NCBI RefSeq assembly: GCF_013408175.1
Contig: NZ_JACBYW010000001.1
Coordinates: 372,001-436,000, forward strand
Direction: 5' to 3'
From: Actinopolyspora biskrensis
GTDB lineage: Bacteria > Actinomycetota > Actinomycetes > Mycobacteriales > Pseudonocardiaceae
DNA length: 64,000 nucleotides
The position numbers and the translations under genes were made by a program. Shown here piece after piece: positions 1-9,279 of this stretch; the stretch's first letter is position 1, and every line of letters starts with the position of its first letter. The notes under the pieces are model-generated. The model was not told the DNA's origin. It saw only the letters and a program-made list of their open reading frames with translations, and did no database searches.

Positions 1-160
1 GCGGCACCTGGCCCAGCAGCCGCGCGCCGGTGGTGCTGACCGTCCAGTCCAGCGGCGTCAGCCCGCCTTGGCGGCCTCGGCGGGCCACCTCGACCAGCGC
101 TTCCAACGCGGCGTGCTGATGCTGCCCTCGTTCGGTGGGGGTGGGGATGTCGTCGTCCAT
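1..160 (-). CDS. Hypothetical protein, C-terminus beyond the window
   Basis: Reading leftward from an ATG at 160, the frame stays open to the window edge and gives an N-terminus beginning MDDDIPTPTERGQHQHAALE followed by an Arg/Gly-rich helical stretch and a TPLDW segment. A GGGAG ribosome binding site lies about eight bases upstream of the ATG. The gene diverges from the GbsR/MarR-like regulator at 393, leaving about 230 bases that could hold both promoters. I do not recognise the family. Only the first 53 residues are visible, so no function is offered. Confidence 0.5.
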   Translation of the reverse strand, partial: MDDDIPTPTERGQHQHAALEALVEVARRGRQGGLTPLDWTVSTTGARLLGQVP

Positions 161-392
161 GCGCTGCTGCTCCCGAACACCGCGGTTGCCGATTTCCGTG
201 GCACGGTGCCACCGCGCCGATCTCGCACAGTAGCGGCTTCGTCCTCGTCACGTAACCGGCGCTCGAGCACTTTCGGTCCCGCGCATCGAGCCGGTCGACT
301 TGCCCTCGTACGTCGGTTAAGCCTATTGTTTCAGTGTTGAGCGAAACCGATCACGGTGCTGCCGTGGTCCGGCACCGGAGGCGAGCACAGCA

Positions 393-881
393 GTGGCCGA
401 GTACACCCAGCGCACCGACCGGCCCGCCATGTCGGAGTGGATCGAGCAGATGGCGGCGCACTTCGAGGCGACCGAGGGGATGCCGCTGATCGCGGGGCGC
501 ATCCTCGCCTTCCTGCTGATCTGCGACCCGCCGGAACGCACCGCGGCCGAGCTGTCCCACGCGCTCAGCGCCAGCACCGGATCGGTGAGCACCAACGTGC
601 GCTTTCTGCTGCGCATGGGCATCATCTCCAAGACGACGCGGCAGGGCCGCGAGGCGGCGCTGTACCGGGTCGAGGAGGAGCGCTGGCCCGAGCTGGTCAG
701 CGCGCGCATGCACCGCATGGTCGAGCTGGAGGGGCTGCTCGAGTCCGGGCTGCGCATGTTCAGCGGCCAGGGCGAGCGGGCCCGCAGGCTGCGGACCGTG
801 CACGAGTTCTACCAGTGGCTGTCGGAGGAGATCCCCGAACTGTGGCGACGCTGGGAACGCGACTCCCGGCGCAGGAGCTGA
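393..881 (+). CDS. GbsR/MarR-type winged-helix transcriptional regulator
   Basis: This 162-residue protein starts at a GTG with GGAG 12 bases upstream. An amphipathic N-terminal helix (SEWIEQMAAHFEATEG) leads into a winged-helix domain of the ArsR/MarR superfamily. The recognition segment (ELSHALSASTGSVSTNVRFL) and the wing (RQGREAALYRV) lie around residues 50-95, and a helical dimerisation tail follows. The layout matches actinobacterial GbsR/MarR-family regulators that often control efflux or stress genes. No effector-binding residues can be assigned. It is convergent with ctaA, five bases away, so the target is more likely the divergent gene at the window start. Confidence 0.8.
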   Translation: MAEYTQRTDRPAMSEWIEQMAAHFEATEGMPLIAGRILAFLLICDPPERTAAELSHALSASTGSVSTNVRFLLRMGIISKTTRQGREAALYRVEEERWPELVSARMHRMVELEGLLESGLRMFSGQGERARRLRTVHEFYQWLSEEIPELWRRWERDSRRRS

Positions 882-886
882 GCGGT

Positions 887-1930
887 TCAGCCGCTCACGG
901 TCTCCGAGACACCCGTCCCGCGTTCGGTGAACGCGCGTTCCGGCCCGACCGGCTCGCCCCGGTAGCGGGACTCGCCCCACAGCAGCGAGACCGTGGCGAT
1001 CACCAGTGTCGCCCCGGCCACGTGCAGCACGACCAGCCCCTCGGGAACGCCGATCGCGTACTGCACCGACCCGACGATCCCCTGGGCCAGCACGACCAGG
1101 CAGGAAGCGGCGTAGGCCCGCAGCAGTCCCCGCGTGGGAGAGGCGTTGCGCAGCCACACGCCGAAAACCGCCAGCAGGCACAGGTAGGCCATCACGAGCA
1201 GCCCGTGCGTCTGGGTCAGCAGCGGGATGGACAGCGGCAGCCGCGGAGTGGCCGGATCGCCCGCGTGCGGTCCGGCCGCGGTCACCAGCGTTCCGGCGAA
1301 CACCATCGCGGCGGCGACCACGGTCAACGCGACCAGCAGCCTGCGCATGCCCGCCGGGACCACGGGGTACGCGGGATCGTCGCCCTCACGCGCGGCCCTG
1401 ACCAGCAGCCCGGCCAGCCAGATCAGCACCGCCGAGGCCATGAAGTGCAGCGACACGCTCCACCAGCGCAGGTCGAGCAGCACGGTCATACCGCCTATCA
1501 CCGCCTGCACCGGTACGCCGAGCAGCACCACCGCGGCCAGCAGCCGCAGCCGCGGCCGCACGGGCCGCACGCGCCAGGACAGCAGCACGCAGATCAGCGC
1601 GGCCGCGGCGACCACCCACGTGAGCAGCCGGTTGCCGAACTCGACGGCCTGGTGCAGCGGCTCGATGTCGGCGTGCGAGACCGGGACCATGCTTCCCGGG
1701 AAGCACTGCGGCCAGGTGGGGCACCCCAGCCCGGAGCCGGTGACCCGGACGGTGGCACCGGTGACCGCGATCAGGCACTGGGTCACCAGCACCGCTATCG
1801 CCGAACCCAGGACGAGTCGGGGAGACGGTCGGGAGATCCGCTCGGGCAGCGAGAGTGTCGGCACGAGGACGATGGTAGGCACACGCGCGGGGCGGGCGAG
1901 GGCGGGGCCGCGGATCGTGCCGTGCGTCAC
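887..1930 (-). CDS. ctaA: Heme A synthase (COX15/CtaA family)
   Basis: CtaA is an integral membrane enzyme that oxidises the C8 methyl group of heme O to a formyl group, making heme A for aa3-type cytochrome oxidase. The 347-residue protein has about eight hydrophobic helices and the family segment VTGSGLGCPTWPQCFPG in the first extracytoplasmic loop, including paired Cys residues. Heme-ligand His candidates lie in EPLHQAVEFGNR, SVSLHFMAS, LTQTHG and VVLHVAGA. The start is a GTG at 1930; the first 30 residues are non-conserved, so a GTG further in is possible. Position beside an ABC-2 exporter and mptB, upstream of SUF, repeats the mycobacterial order around Rv1456c. Confidence 0.9.
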   Translation of the reverse strand: MTHGTIRGPALARPARVPTIVLVPTLSLPERISRPSPRLVLGSAIAVLVTQCLIAVTGATVRVTGSGLGCPTWPQCFPGSMVPVSHADIEPLHQAVEFGNRLLTWVVAAAALICVLLSWRVRPVRPRLRLLAAVVLLGVPVQAVIGGMTVLLDLRWWSVSLHFMASAVLIWLAGLLVRAAREGDDPAYPVVPAGMRRLLVALTVVAAAMVFAGTLVTAAGPHAGDPATPRLPLSIPLLTQTHGLLVMAYLCLLAVFGVWLRNASPTRGLLRAYAASCLVVLAQGIVGSVQYAIGVPEGLVVLHVAGATLVIATVSLLWGESRYRGEPVGPERAFTERGTGVSETVSG

Positions 1931-1970
1931 CTGAGTACTGGTCGGCGGGTCTTTTTGCTTGGCGGTGCGG

Positions 1971-2115
1971 GTGGCGGAACCTCAGTCGGCGCCCGGCTGC
2001 GGGATCCTCGACATCGGACAGCGGCCTGCACAACGTCGGGGCCGTCCTCGCCGGGCGCTCGGCTGGGAACCCGCGGCGGTGCCGGTGACTCGGGCTCAGA
2101 GCACCCGCGTTGGAG
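1971..2115 (+). repeat. Dispersed intergenic repeat, copy A
   Basis: This stretch in the 445-base gap between ctaA and the SCO6745-family gene aligns nearly end to end with 21650-21791. Shared blocks include TGGCGGAACCTCAGTCGGCG, GTCGGGGCCGTCCTCGCCGG and AACCCGCGGCGGTGCCG, with about four-fifths identity by eye. Shorter similarity reaches 38161-38315 and the complement of 15605-15728. Neither strand carries a conserved start or RBS, so it is a non-coding dispersed repeat rather than a gene. Confidence 0.75.
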
Positions 2116-2144
2116 TGATTCTCTTGGACGGGGCTGTCTGGGTT

Positions 2145-2165
2145 TTCGGTGCTGGCCGCGCCGAA
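2145..2165. repeat. TTCGGNGC-type hairpin within the copy A region
   Basis: The arms TTCGGTGC and GCGCCGAA pair around a TGGCC loop, with one G-T wobble. The same hairpin recurs at 24373, 35540, 38294 and 58463, always between genes. No T-run follows, so a terminator role is only possible. Confidence 0.6.
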
Positions 2166-2307
2166 GGGGGAGATCGGCGCACTTCCAGCGGAATGCCTCG
2201 GTCAGCGCAGACGCTTCAGCCCGCGCAGGAGGAGAAGCTCCGGTGCGTGAGTCGGGTGCACTGCGAGGCCGGGCCGCTCGCCGCGCAGGTGGCCACCCAA
2301 GAGCGGC

Positions 2308-2335
2308 CCAACACAGCAAGGCGCCGACTCGCGTG
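2308..2335 (+). repeat. Short dispersed repeat, partner of 32075-32102
   Basis: This 28-base block centred on AGGCGCCGACTC matches 32075-32102 with three mismatches. Both copies lie just downstream of, or between, convergently placed genes. It may be the distal part of the larger dispersed repeat. Confidence 0.55.
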
Positions 2336-2375
2336 CCGGCCAAGCAACCACCTACGCAGCGAGAGCCGTCGAACG

Positions 2376-3227
2376 TCACTGGATGAAGGCCTCCTTGGGG
2401 AAGGCGCCCGCCTTGACGACCTGCTTGCTCAGCGCGGAGCCGTGTTCGAACAGGCGAGCCGCTTCCGTGGAACCGAGGTGCCGCCACGGCGGGAGCGCGG
2501 CCTCGTCGGTGGCCTCCTCGACCCGTTCCAGGAGATCCTCCCCCTCGGCGGAGAGCTCGCCCGAATCGTCGAACAGCCCTCGTTCGGTCAGTTCCCGGCG
2601 GGTGGTCTCCCAGTCCTGCTCGGACCAGTGCCGGGTCCGGCGCAGCGTGGCGGCGTTCATCCCCCTGCCCGTCGCGTTCTGCAGCACCAGTGCCTCCAGC
2701 GGGCCGATCCCCGCCTGCTGCAGCGCGGCGATGTGCGCGTCGCCCCGGAACTCACGCAGCAGGGTCAGCGCGTGCCAGAGCCGCAGGTGGGGCCGTTCGG
2801 GCCAGGACAGGTCCGCGTGCGCGGCGAACAGCGGTTTGCCCGCGGGTGAGCACCCCTCGGTGGCCCTGGCGGCCAGCTCGGCAGCCTCGCGGACGGTCTC
2901 CGACTCCAGCGTCTCCGAGCCGAGCATCCGCTCCAGCGCGGCCGATGCGGCGCGGAAGCGTGCCGCGACGATCTCCACCGGGTCGGCGATCGACCACGCC
3001 TTCGGGACGCACGTGGCGACCAGTTCGGGGTTGAAGTTGTAGAAGGTCGCGCTCACCACACCGGGGCCGACCGGGCCCAGCGGGGCGGCGCGCGCCGCGA
3101 AGTACGACATGGCGCCCGGTTCGAGTCCGAGGGCGGTCGTCTCCCGCTCCGCCTCGGGGGCGAAGTAGATCATCGAGTGCGGGGCTTCGAGGGCCTGCTT
3201 GGCTTCCCTGGAGATCCGAGTCTGCAT
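2376..3227 (-). CDS. SCO6745 family protein
   Basis: This 283-residue soluble protein begins MQTRISREAKQALEAPHSMI. It matches the actinobacterial SCO6745 family, whose hallmark is an N-terminal helical segment with a Y-F-A-P-E-A loop (residues 20-26) followed by a MarR-like helical C-terminal half (HWSEQDWETTRRELTERGLF, about 200-220). The biochemical role is not established; the C-terminal fold suggests a regulator or ligand-binding protein. The ATG is preceded directly by TAGAGT six bases upstream with no Shine-Dalgarno sequence, so the mRNA is probably leaderless. It stands alone between a repeat-filled gap and the ABC exporter. Confidence 0.75.
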   Translation of the reverse strand: MQTRISREAKQALEAPHSMIYFAPEAERETTALGLEPGAMSYFAARAAPLGPVGPGVVSATFYNFNPELVATCVPKAWSIADPVEIVAARFRAASAALERMLGSETLESETVREAAELAARATEGCSPAGKPLFAAHADLSWPERPHLRLWHALTLLREFRGDAHIAALQQAGIGPLEALVLQNATGRGMNAATLRRTRHWSEQDWETTRRELTERGLFDDSGELSAEGEDLLERVEEATDEAALPPWRHLGSTEAARLFEHGSALSKQVVKAGAFPKEAFIQ

Positions 3228-3233
3228 GGGCGC

Positions 3234-3239
3234 ACTCTA
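3234..3239 (-). promoter_or_regulatory. -10 element of a probable leaderless promoter
   Basis: On the minus strand TAGAGT ends six bases before the ATG of the SCO6745-family gene and no ribosome binding site intervenes. Transcription would start at or next to the start codon. Confidence 0.5.
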
Positions 3240-3366
3240 GATCGTCTCCGTGGAGAAGGACACGTCTCGTCGCGGTACCCGTCCCGCCGGAGCCGCACGC
3301 GGGCCCCGCCGCAGCAGGCCGGCCCGGGCCCCGCCGCCGGCGGGTGTCGCTCGTCACGCGAGTCCC

Positions 3367-4209
3367 TCAGCTCGTCCTGGTGGTGCGGACCGCGAGCGCG
3401 CCCGCGGCCAGTCCCCAGCCGAGCAGGACGAGCAACGAGCGGAGCGGAGGACCTCCGCCTTCGGCGAAGCAGGCGCTGAGGGCCTCGGCCAGCGCTCCCG
3501 AGGGGAGGTAGTCGGCGACGACGGTCAACGCCGCCGGGAGGTGCCGGGCCGGCACGGCCAGTCCCCCCGCCAGCAGCAGCAGGAACCAGACGGTGTTGGC
3601 GACGGCGAGCACGATCTCGGCCCGCAGGGCCCCTCCGATCAGCACGCCTCCGGCGCCGAAGGCCAGCGTCCCGAGCACGAGGACGGGCACGGCCAGCAGC
3701 GCGCCCGTGATCGAGGGGAGCCAGCCGAGGGCCACCGCAGTGCCGGACAGCACGAGTGTCTGCAACGCGACCACGAGCAGCGCGGCGAGCACGCGTCCCG
3801 CGATCAGCACCCATCTCGGCAGGGCGGTGGCGGTGAGGCGTTTGATGACCCCGTAGCGCCGGTCGAAGCCGAGGGCTATGGCCTGGCCGGTGAAGGCGGT
3901 GGACATGACGGCCAGCGCCAGGATGCGCGGGGCCACGGAGTCGACCCGCGGCTGGGCCACGATCCCCATGTCCAGCTCGCTGAGGCCGATCAGCAGCACC
4001 AGCGGGATGAGCAGTGTGAGCAGCGTCTGTTCCGGGTGCCGCAGTGTGAGCAGCGTCTCCGTCCGCGTCTGCGCGACGAGCATCCGCAGGGGGCTCGCCC
4101 TTCCGGGGGCGGGGTGGAACGTCCCCGGGGCGAAGCTCGGGGAGTCCCTCCTCGCGCGGAGCTCCGTTCCCAGGGTGTCCTCCTGGTCGCCGAGGTCTTC
4201 TCGTGTCAC
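3367..4209 (-). CDS. ABC-2 type exporter permease
   Basis: The 280-residue permease has a cytosolic N-terminus of about 45 residues followed by six hydrophobic segments, with the typical ABC-2 opening LRMLVAQTRTETLLTLRHPEQ. Its GTG at 4209 overlaps the stop codon of the ATPase gene in a GTGA junction, so the two are translationally coupled. It corresponds in position to M. tuberculosis Rv1457c. The substrate is unknown. Conserved location next to ctaA and mptB suggests a housekeeping role in the envelope or heme/cytochrome biogenesis rather than drug resistance, but that is inference from context. Confidence 0.85.
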   Translation of the reverse strand: MTREDLGDQEDTLGTELRARRDSPSFAPGTFHPAPGRASPLRMLVAQTRTETLLTLRHPEQTLLTLLIPLVLLIGLSELDMGIVAQPRVDSVAPRILALAVMSTAFTGQAIALGFDRRYGVIKRLTATALPRWVLIAGRVLAALLVVALQTLVLSGTAVALGWLPSITGALLAVPVLVLGTLAFGAGGVLIGGALRAEIVLAVANTVWFLLLLAGGLAVPARHLPAALTVVADYLPSGALAEALSACFAEGGGPPLRSLLVLLGWGLAAGALAVRTTRTS

Positions 4210-5144
4210 GCGCGCAACTCCCGTCCGGTGAGGTCGAGGAAGACGTCTTCCAGGCTGCGACGTCCCAGCCGCAACTCGTCGGCGAGCGCGCCGTGCTGCG
4301 CGCACCAGGAGGCGACGGTCGAGACCGTTTGCGGGTCGATCTCGCCGCGCACCAGGTACTGGCCCGGGCGGGTTTCCCAGGCCGCGCACTCCTCGGGCAG
4401 GGCGGAGAGCAACAGGTCCAGGTCCAGCTTGGGGCGGGAGCGGAAGTGCAGCTCGCGACGCCGTTCCTCGCCCGCGGTCAGCTCGGCCGGAGTCCCGTCG
4501 GCCAGCACCCGTCCGTGGTCCACGATCACCACGCGGTCGGCCAGGGTCTCCGCCTCGTCCATCAGGTGCGTGGTCAGCAGCACCCCGACTCCGTCGGAGC
4601 GCAGGGCCGATATCAGTTCCCACACGAGGTTGCGGGCGTGCGCGTCCATGCCCGCCGTCGGCTCGTCGAGGAAGACGAGTTCGGGTCTGCCGACCAGGGC
4701 GCAGGCCAGGGACAGGCGTTGCTGCTGTCCGCCCGAGAGCCTCTTGTACGGGGTGGAGCGCGCTTCGTTCAGCCCGAGCGTTTCCAGCAGCCACGCCGGA
4801 TCCAGCGGTGCGGCACAGCAGGAGGCGACCAGGCGGAGCATCTCCTCGGCGCGGATCCCGGGGTAGGCGCCGCCGCCCTGCGGCATCACACCGATGCGCG
4901 GCCGCAGCCGTGGACCCTGCGCGACGGGATCGAGCCCGAGCACCCGCACCTGCCCGTGGTCGGGGCGCAGGAAGCCCTCGCAGGTCTCCACGGTGGTGGT
5001 CTTCCCCGCTCCGTTCGGGCCGAGCAGGGCCAGCACCTCTCCGTGGGCCATGGACAGGTCGATATCGGCCACGGCGAGGTTCTCGCCGAATCGCTTGGTC
5101 AGTCCGCGCACTCGCACGGCAGCGTGGTCGGCGTCTGGGGTCAC
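4206..5144 (-). CDS. ABC-2 exporter ATP-binding protein
   Basis: This 312-residue ATPase of the DrrA/CcmA-like type energises the adjacent permease. It shows Walker A (GPNGAGKTT), the signature LSGGQQQR, Walker B with catalytic Glu (LVFLDEPTAG) and a switch His (TTHLMDEAE). After about residue 225 comes the C-terminal domain common in DrrA-like proteins. The GTG at 5144 is chosen because it has GGGAGAG upstream and opens directly into the ABC fold. The gene lies 11 bases downstream of mptB, so mptB, ATPase and permease form one minus-strand unit. Confidence 0.88.
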   Translation of the reverse strand: MTPDADHAAVRVRGLTKRFGENLAVADIDLSMAHGEVLALLGPNGAGKTTTVETCEGFLRPDHGQVRVLGLDPVAQGPRLRPRIGVMPQGGGAYPGIRAEEMLRLVASCCAAPLDPAWLLETLGLNEARSTPYKRLSGGQQQRLSLACALVGRPELVFLDEPTAGMDAHARNLVWELISALRSDGVGVLLTTHLMDEAETLADRVVIVDHGRVLADGTPAELTAGEERRRELHFRSRPKLDLDLLLSALPEECAAWETRPGQYLVRGEIDPQTVSTVASWCAQHGALADELRLGRRSLEDVFLDLTGRELRA

Positions 5145-5155
5145 GCTCTCCCAGC

Positions 5156-6817
5156 CTAGGACCCGGCCGGGAGGCGTTCCCCCCGGGTCGGCAACAGGCG
5201 TGGAACCCTTCCGCGCACGCACAGCAGGACCAGGGCGAACGCGACGAGCGCGGCGATCACGGCGAAGGGGATCATGTAGGCACGCAGGACGTAGGCGGCT
5301 CCCGTCGGGGGAACCAGCAGCGCGACCACGGCGCTGACGGCGGTGATCGCCGTCCGGAACCGGGAGTCGTGGGTGGAGGCGGCCAGCGGGGGCAGCGCCC
5401 ACAGCAGGTACCAGGGGTGCAGCACCGGTCCGAACAGCGCCACCGCTCCCAGGGTGATTCCGAGCCCGGTGAGGGGTTCCATCCTGCCGCGGAACGAGCG
5501 CCACAGCAGCCACAGGCAGACCGCCACGCTCAGTCCGTAACCGACGACCTTGGTTATGCTCAGCATGGCGTCGGTGTGGTTGCCGATGCCGAGCAGCATG
5601 CCGACCCCGCCGCCTCCGAACATCCCGAGCGCCGTCATCGGCGCGAGCCAGGTCTTGATGCGGTTGGGCACGTCGAAGGTCTCCAGCCATCCGAGTCCCC
5701 AGGTGCTGGTCATCGTGATCACGGTCATCGTGGCGAGGAAGACCACGGTGAGCAGCAGGGCCACCCGCAGCAGGTCGACGATCCTCCCGCCGCGTCGTCT
5801 GGCCAGGTAGATCCCGAAGAATCCGAGCGCGATGAACGCGGGTGGTTTGATGGCACCCGCGATCACTATGACCACGGCGGCGGCCACGGTCCCGAGGTTC
5901 CCGCGCATCCTGAGCCCGAGTTCGATCCCGGCGAGCATGAGCCCCATGAGCAGCGCTTCGTTGTGCATGCCGCTGACGACGTGGAACAGCACGATCGGAT
6001 TGGCCGCGCCGAGCCACAACGCGCAGGAGGGGTGCACACCGCAGCGGGCAGCCAGGTGGGGGATGGCCCAGATCGCCAGGGCCAGGGCGGCGAGCATGAC
6101 GATCCGCCACAGCAGCACGCCGAAGACGACGTTGTTGCCGACCAGCACGGCGACGACGCGTCCGAGCATCAGGAACAGCGGCCCGTAGGGCGCCGGGGTG
6201 TCCCGCCAGATGTTGGGCACGTTGGCGGTGAGCGGGTTGTCCACTCCCAGGGCGGTGTCGGGCCCGACCTGGTAGGGGTCGGCCCCGCTGGCCGCGACGG
6301 CGCTCTGCGCCAGGTAGGCGTACATGTCGCGGCTGAACAGCGGAGGGGCCACGGCCAGCGGGAGCCCCCACATGACGATGGTGCGGCCCAGCTGGGTGCG
6401 GGACAGCACTCTGCTCCGCCCGGGAGTGGCCAGCTTGCCCAGCCACAGCCAGGCGACGACGATCATCAGCACGCCCAGCCAGGAGCAGGCCATGGCCACC
6501 GTGGGCATCCGGGCGGGCAGCCCGATCAGACGCATCCCGGAGACGGGGTTGTCCACCGGCGCGGCTCCCGCGCCGATCGCACCCACGGCTAGTATCAGCG
6601 CTCCGGTGGTCCCGAAGCGTCGGGTGAGCGCGAGCTGGCGGCGTTCCCGCTCGTCGAGCGGCGCCGGGGCTTCGTCCCCGCTCTCGGGGGGAAGCTCCGT
6701 CGTCGTTCCGAGTCGTTTCCGCTCGCGGGGGTGCTCGCCGTGCTCCCCCGTGCCGGTTGCTGCGCCTGCCGCCATGTCGACCGAGCCTAGCGAGTGGCTT
6801 CCCGCGGTGGTGTCCAC
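5156..6817 (-). CDS. mptB: Polyprenol-phosphomannose alpha-1,6-mannosyltransferase
   Basis: A 553-residue GT-C family membrane enzyme with about 13 hydrophobic helices. Such enzymes add alpha-1,6 mannose to the lipomannan backbone outside the membrane, using polyprenyl-phosphate mannose. The acidic motif of the first outer loop is visible (PPLFSRDMYAYLAQ, around residue 160), as are the family segments HVVSGMHNEALL and HPWYLLWALPP. The first 65 residues are charged and poorly conserved, so the ATG at residue 15 is an alternative start. The gene diverges from sufR, as Rv1459c does from Rv1460, which supports the MptB assignment over MptA. Confidence 0.85.
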   Translation of the reverse strand: MDTTAGSHSLGSVDMAAGAATGTGEHGEHPRERKRLGTTTELPPESGDEAPAPLDERERRQLALTRRFGTTGALILAVGAIGAGAAPVDNPVSGMRLIGLPARMPTVAMACSWLGVLMIVVAWLWLGKLATPGRSRVLSRTQLGRTIVMWGLPLAVAPPLFSRDMYAYLAQSAVAASGADPYQVGPDTALGVDNPLTANVPNIWRDTPAPYGPLFLMLGRVVAVLVGNNVVFGVLLWRIVMLAALALAIWAIPHLAARCGVHPSCALWLGAANPIVLFHVVSGMHNEALLMGLMLAGIELGLRMRGNLGTVAAAVVIVIAGAIKPPAFIALGFFGIYLARRRGGRIVDLLRVALLLTVVFLATMTVITMTSTWGLGWLETFDVPNRIKTWLAPMTALGMFGGGGVGMLLGIGNHTDAMLSITKVVGYGLSVAVCLWLLWRSFRGRMEPLTGLGITLGAVALFGPVLHPWYLLWALPPLAASTHDSRFRTAITAVSAVVALLVPPTGAAYVLRAYMIPFAVIAALVAFALVLLCVRGRVPRLLPTRGERLPAGS

Positions 6818-6950
6818 GGGCGCGCCCGTGTCCTCGGACCGGGGCGTGCTGCCGGCTCACTGGTGCGGGCACTCCCCCGGACGGCGCTTTCCGGACCTCC
6901 GGAGGTGTGAGTCAGGTCATGTGGTCAACCCTGCCTCCTGCCAGGAGCCG

Positions 6951-6977
6951 GATAATTAGGTAACATCAGTGTTGTGA
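6951..6977 (+). promoter_or_regulatory. sufR promoter overlapped by a putative SufR operator
   Basis: A -10-like GATAAT sits at 6951-6956 and the sufR GTG follows at 6974, so the leader is very short or absent. Across this start lies ACATC-N5-TGTGA (6963-6977), an imperfect inverted repeat. It resembles the ACACT-N5-TGTGA element I recall for mycobacterial SufR. Binding here would block transcription initiation, consistent with autorepression. Confidence 0.5.
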
Positions 6978-7822
6978 AAAACGTCGGAGCCTCCCCACCG
7001 GGCGCGACGGCCGGATGGGCCGCCGCGGAACCGGCTGCCGAACAGGGGCAGTCGGCTCCGAACGCCGGCGACGGGCGGACCCGGCAGCTGGTCGCCAGGA
7101 TGGTGCTGGAACAGGGGCCGGTCACCGCGGCCGCGGTGGCCGAGCACCTCGGTATCAGCGCCACGGCGGTGCGCAGGCACCTCGACGCGCTCGTCGCGGA
7201 CGGCGAGGCGTGGATCAGGGAGTCCACCCGCCGAGGCCGCAGGGGGAGGGGACGTCCGGCTAAGCTGTTCCTGCTGACCGAATCGGGTCGGGCACGGTTC
7301 GGCCACGCCTATGACGACCTGGCTGCGTCGGCTCTGAGGTTTCTGGCCGAGCAGTCCGGAGAGCAGGCGGTGCGTTCGTTCGCCAAGCGGAGGATGGCTG
7401 CTCTCGTCGAGCACCACCGGGAAGCTCTGGCAGCGGGCGAGACCGTTGCCGAACGTGCTCGGGTGCTGGCCGACGCGTTGACGCGGGAGGGGTACGCCGC
7501 CTCCACACGAGACGTCGGATCGGGTGAGCAGCTTTGCCAGCACCACTGCCCGGTGGCCCACGTGGCTGCGGACTTCCCGCAGCTGTGTGAAGCCGAGACC
7601 GAGGCCTTCGCCGAGGTTCTCGGTATCCACGTGCAACGGCTGGCTACGATCGCCAACGGCGACGCGGCCTGCACCACGCACGTCCCGCACGTTTGGTCGG
7701 AGGGCCGGGTGGAAGGACGCTCGGAAACCGACCACGACGCTGTTGAACCGGGGACCGCCGAGCGGGAACCGAAGCAACAGGAGACCGCCCCGATTCCTCA
7801 TGATGGAGGGGAGCCCGTATGA
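6974..7822 (+). CDS. sufR: Fe-S cluster-responsive repressor SufR
   Basis: SufR represses the SUF operon when its Fe-S cluster is intact and releases it under iron or oxidative/nitrosative stress. The 282-residue protein has an N-terminal helix-turn-helix ([19 protein letters not shown], about residues 45-65) with a basic wing ([14 protein letters not shown]). Cluster-ligand cysteines sit at 188, 192 and 205 in CQHHC...LCEAE. An acidic tail of about 45 residues is non-conserved. An in-frame stop lies just upstream, so the GTG at 6974 is the first possible start. The stop overlaps the sufB start (ATGA), placing sufR first in the operon it controls. Confidence 0.92.
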   Translation: MKNVGASPPGATAGWAAAEPAAEQGQSAPNAGDGRTRQLVARMVLEQGPVTAAAVAEHLGISATAVRRHLDALVADGEAWIRESTRRGRRGRGRPAKLFLLTESGRARFGHAYDDLAASALRFLAEQSGEQAVRSFAKRRMAALVEHHREALAAGETVAERARVLADALTREGYAASTRDVGSGEQLCQHHCPVAHVAADFPQLCEAETEAFAEVLGIHVQRLATIANGDAACTTHVPHVWSEGRVEGRSETDHDAVEPGTAEREPKQQETAPIPHDGGEPV

Positions 7823-9279
7823 CTGCCGCTGCGGAGCAGCGCACACCCACCACGGTGCCCAGTTCCGAACCAATGTCCCAGGAGGAGACCCTCGCCACGC
7901 TCGGCAACTACGAGTACGGCTGGGCCGATCCCGACGTCGCCGGCGCGAACGCGCAGCGTGGCCTGAACGAGGACGTCGTCCGGGAGATCTCCGCCAAGAA
8001 GGACGAGCCCGACTGGATGTTGCAGGCTCGGCTGAAGGCGCTCGGCCTGTTCGAGCGCAAGCCCACGCCCAACTGGGGCGCGGACCTGTCGGAGATCGAC
8101 TTCGACAAGATCAAGTACTTCGTCCGTTCCACGGAGGAACAGGCCCAGACCTGGGACGACCTGCCCGAGGACATCAAGAACACCTACGACAAGCTGGGAA
8201 TCCCCGAGGCGGAGAAACAGCGTCTGGTGGCCGGTGTCGCCGCGCAGTACGAGTCCGAGGTGGTCTACCACAAGATCCGTGAGGACCTCGAGGAAAAAGG
8301 TGTCAAGTTCCTGGACACCGACACGGCGCTGCGTGAGCACCCCGAGATCTTCGAGGAGTACTTCGGCTCGGTGATCCCGGCGGGGGACAACAAGTTCTCC
8401 GCGCTGAACACCGCCGTGTGGTCCGGTGGCTCGTTCATCTACGTGCCGAAGGGTGTCCACGTGGACATCCCGCTGCAGGCCTACTTCCGGATCAACACCG
8501 AGAACATGGGCCAGTTCGAGCGGACGCTGATCGTGGTCGACGAGGGTGCCTACGTCCACTACGTCGAGGGCTGCACCGCGCCGATCTACTCGACCGACTC
8601 GCTGCACTCGGCCGTGGTGGAGATCGTCGTCAAGCGCAACGCCCGTTGCCGCTACACGACCATCCAGAACTGGTCGAACAACGTTTACAACCTGGTCACC
8701 AAGCGTGCCAAGGCCGAAGAGGGCGCCACCATGGAGTGGGTCGACGGCAACCTCGGCTCCAAGGTGACCATGAAGTACCCGTCGGTCTTCCTGATGGGCG
8801 AGCACGCCAAGGGCGAGGTCCTCTCGGTGGCGTTCGCCGGTGAGAACCAGCACCAGGACGCCGGCGCGAAGATGGAGCACATGGCTCCGCACACCTCCTC
8901 GTCGATCGTGTCCAAGTCGATCGCCCGAGGTGGTGGGCGCACCTCCTACCGCGGTCTGGTCAAGGTCGCCAAGCGCGCCAACCACTCCGCGTCCAACGTC
9001 AAGTGCGACGCGTTGCTGGTGGACAACATCAGCCAGTCGGACACATACCCCTATGTGGACGTGCGCGTCGACGACGTGACGATGGGCCACGAGGCCACCG
9101 TCTCCAAGGTCAGTGACGACCAGCTGTTCTACCTCATGCAGCGTGGTCTGACCGAGGACGAGGCCATGGCGATGGTGGTGCGTGGTTTCGTCGAGCCGAT
9201 CGCTCGCGAGCTGCCCATGGAATACGCACTGGAACTCAACCGTCTGATCGAGCTGCAAATGGAAGGGGCCGTCGGCTGA
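7819..9279 (+). CDS. sufB: Fe-S cluster assembly scaffold SufB
   Basis: SufB forms the SufBCD scaffold on which nascent Fe-S clusters are built with sulfur from SufS-SufU. The 486-residue protein is full length and carries the beta-helix core and the conserved Cys396 in SNVKCDALL, equivalent to the sulfur-accepting Cys of E. coli SufB. The region around [13 protein letters not shown] and the rest of the core read straight through, so no intein is present, unlike M. tuberculosis SufB. The ATG overlaps the sufR stop and the stop overlaps the sufD start, so translation is coupled along the operon. Confidence 0.96.
   Translation: MTAAAEQRTPTTVPSSEPMSQEETLATLGNYEYGWADPDVAGANAQRGLNEDVVREISAKKDEPDWMLQARLKALGLFERKPTPNWGADLSEIDFDKIKYFVRSTEEQAQTWDDLPEDIKNTYDKLGIPEAEKQRLVAGVAAQYESEVVYHKIREDLEEKGVKFLDTDTALREHPEIFEEYFGSVIPAGDNKFSALNTAVWSGGSFIYVPKGVHVDIPLQAYFRINTENMGQFERTLIVVDEGAYVHYVEGCTAPIYSTDSLHSAVVEIVVKRNARCRYTTIQNWSNNVYNLVTKRAKAEEGATMEWVDGNLGSKVTMKYPSVFLMGEHAKGEVLSVAFAGENQHQDAGAKMEHMAPHTSSSIVSKSIARGGGRTSYRGLVKVAKRANHSASNVKCDALLVDNISQSDTYPYVDVRVDDVTMGHEATVSKVSDDQLFYLMQRGLTEDEAMAMVVRGFVEPIARELPMEYALELNRLIELQMEGAVG

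Noticed and set aside
3250-4866. Long open frame on the plus strand across the ABC exporter genes
   Set aside because: It is antisense to two clear ABC genes, has Arg/Gln/Gly-rich low-complexity translation and no recognisable domain; such frames are expected at this GC content.
4808-6592. 594-codon plus-strand open frame
   Set aside because: It is the complement of mptB and the ATPase gene; the translation is repetitive His/Gln/Gly-rich shadow sequence.
7819-9279. Possible intein in SufB, as in M. tuberculosis
   Set aside because: The SufB core reads through continuously at normal length with no Hint-domain motifs.
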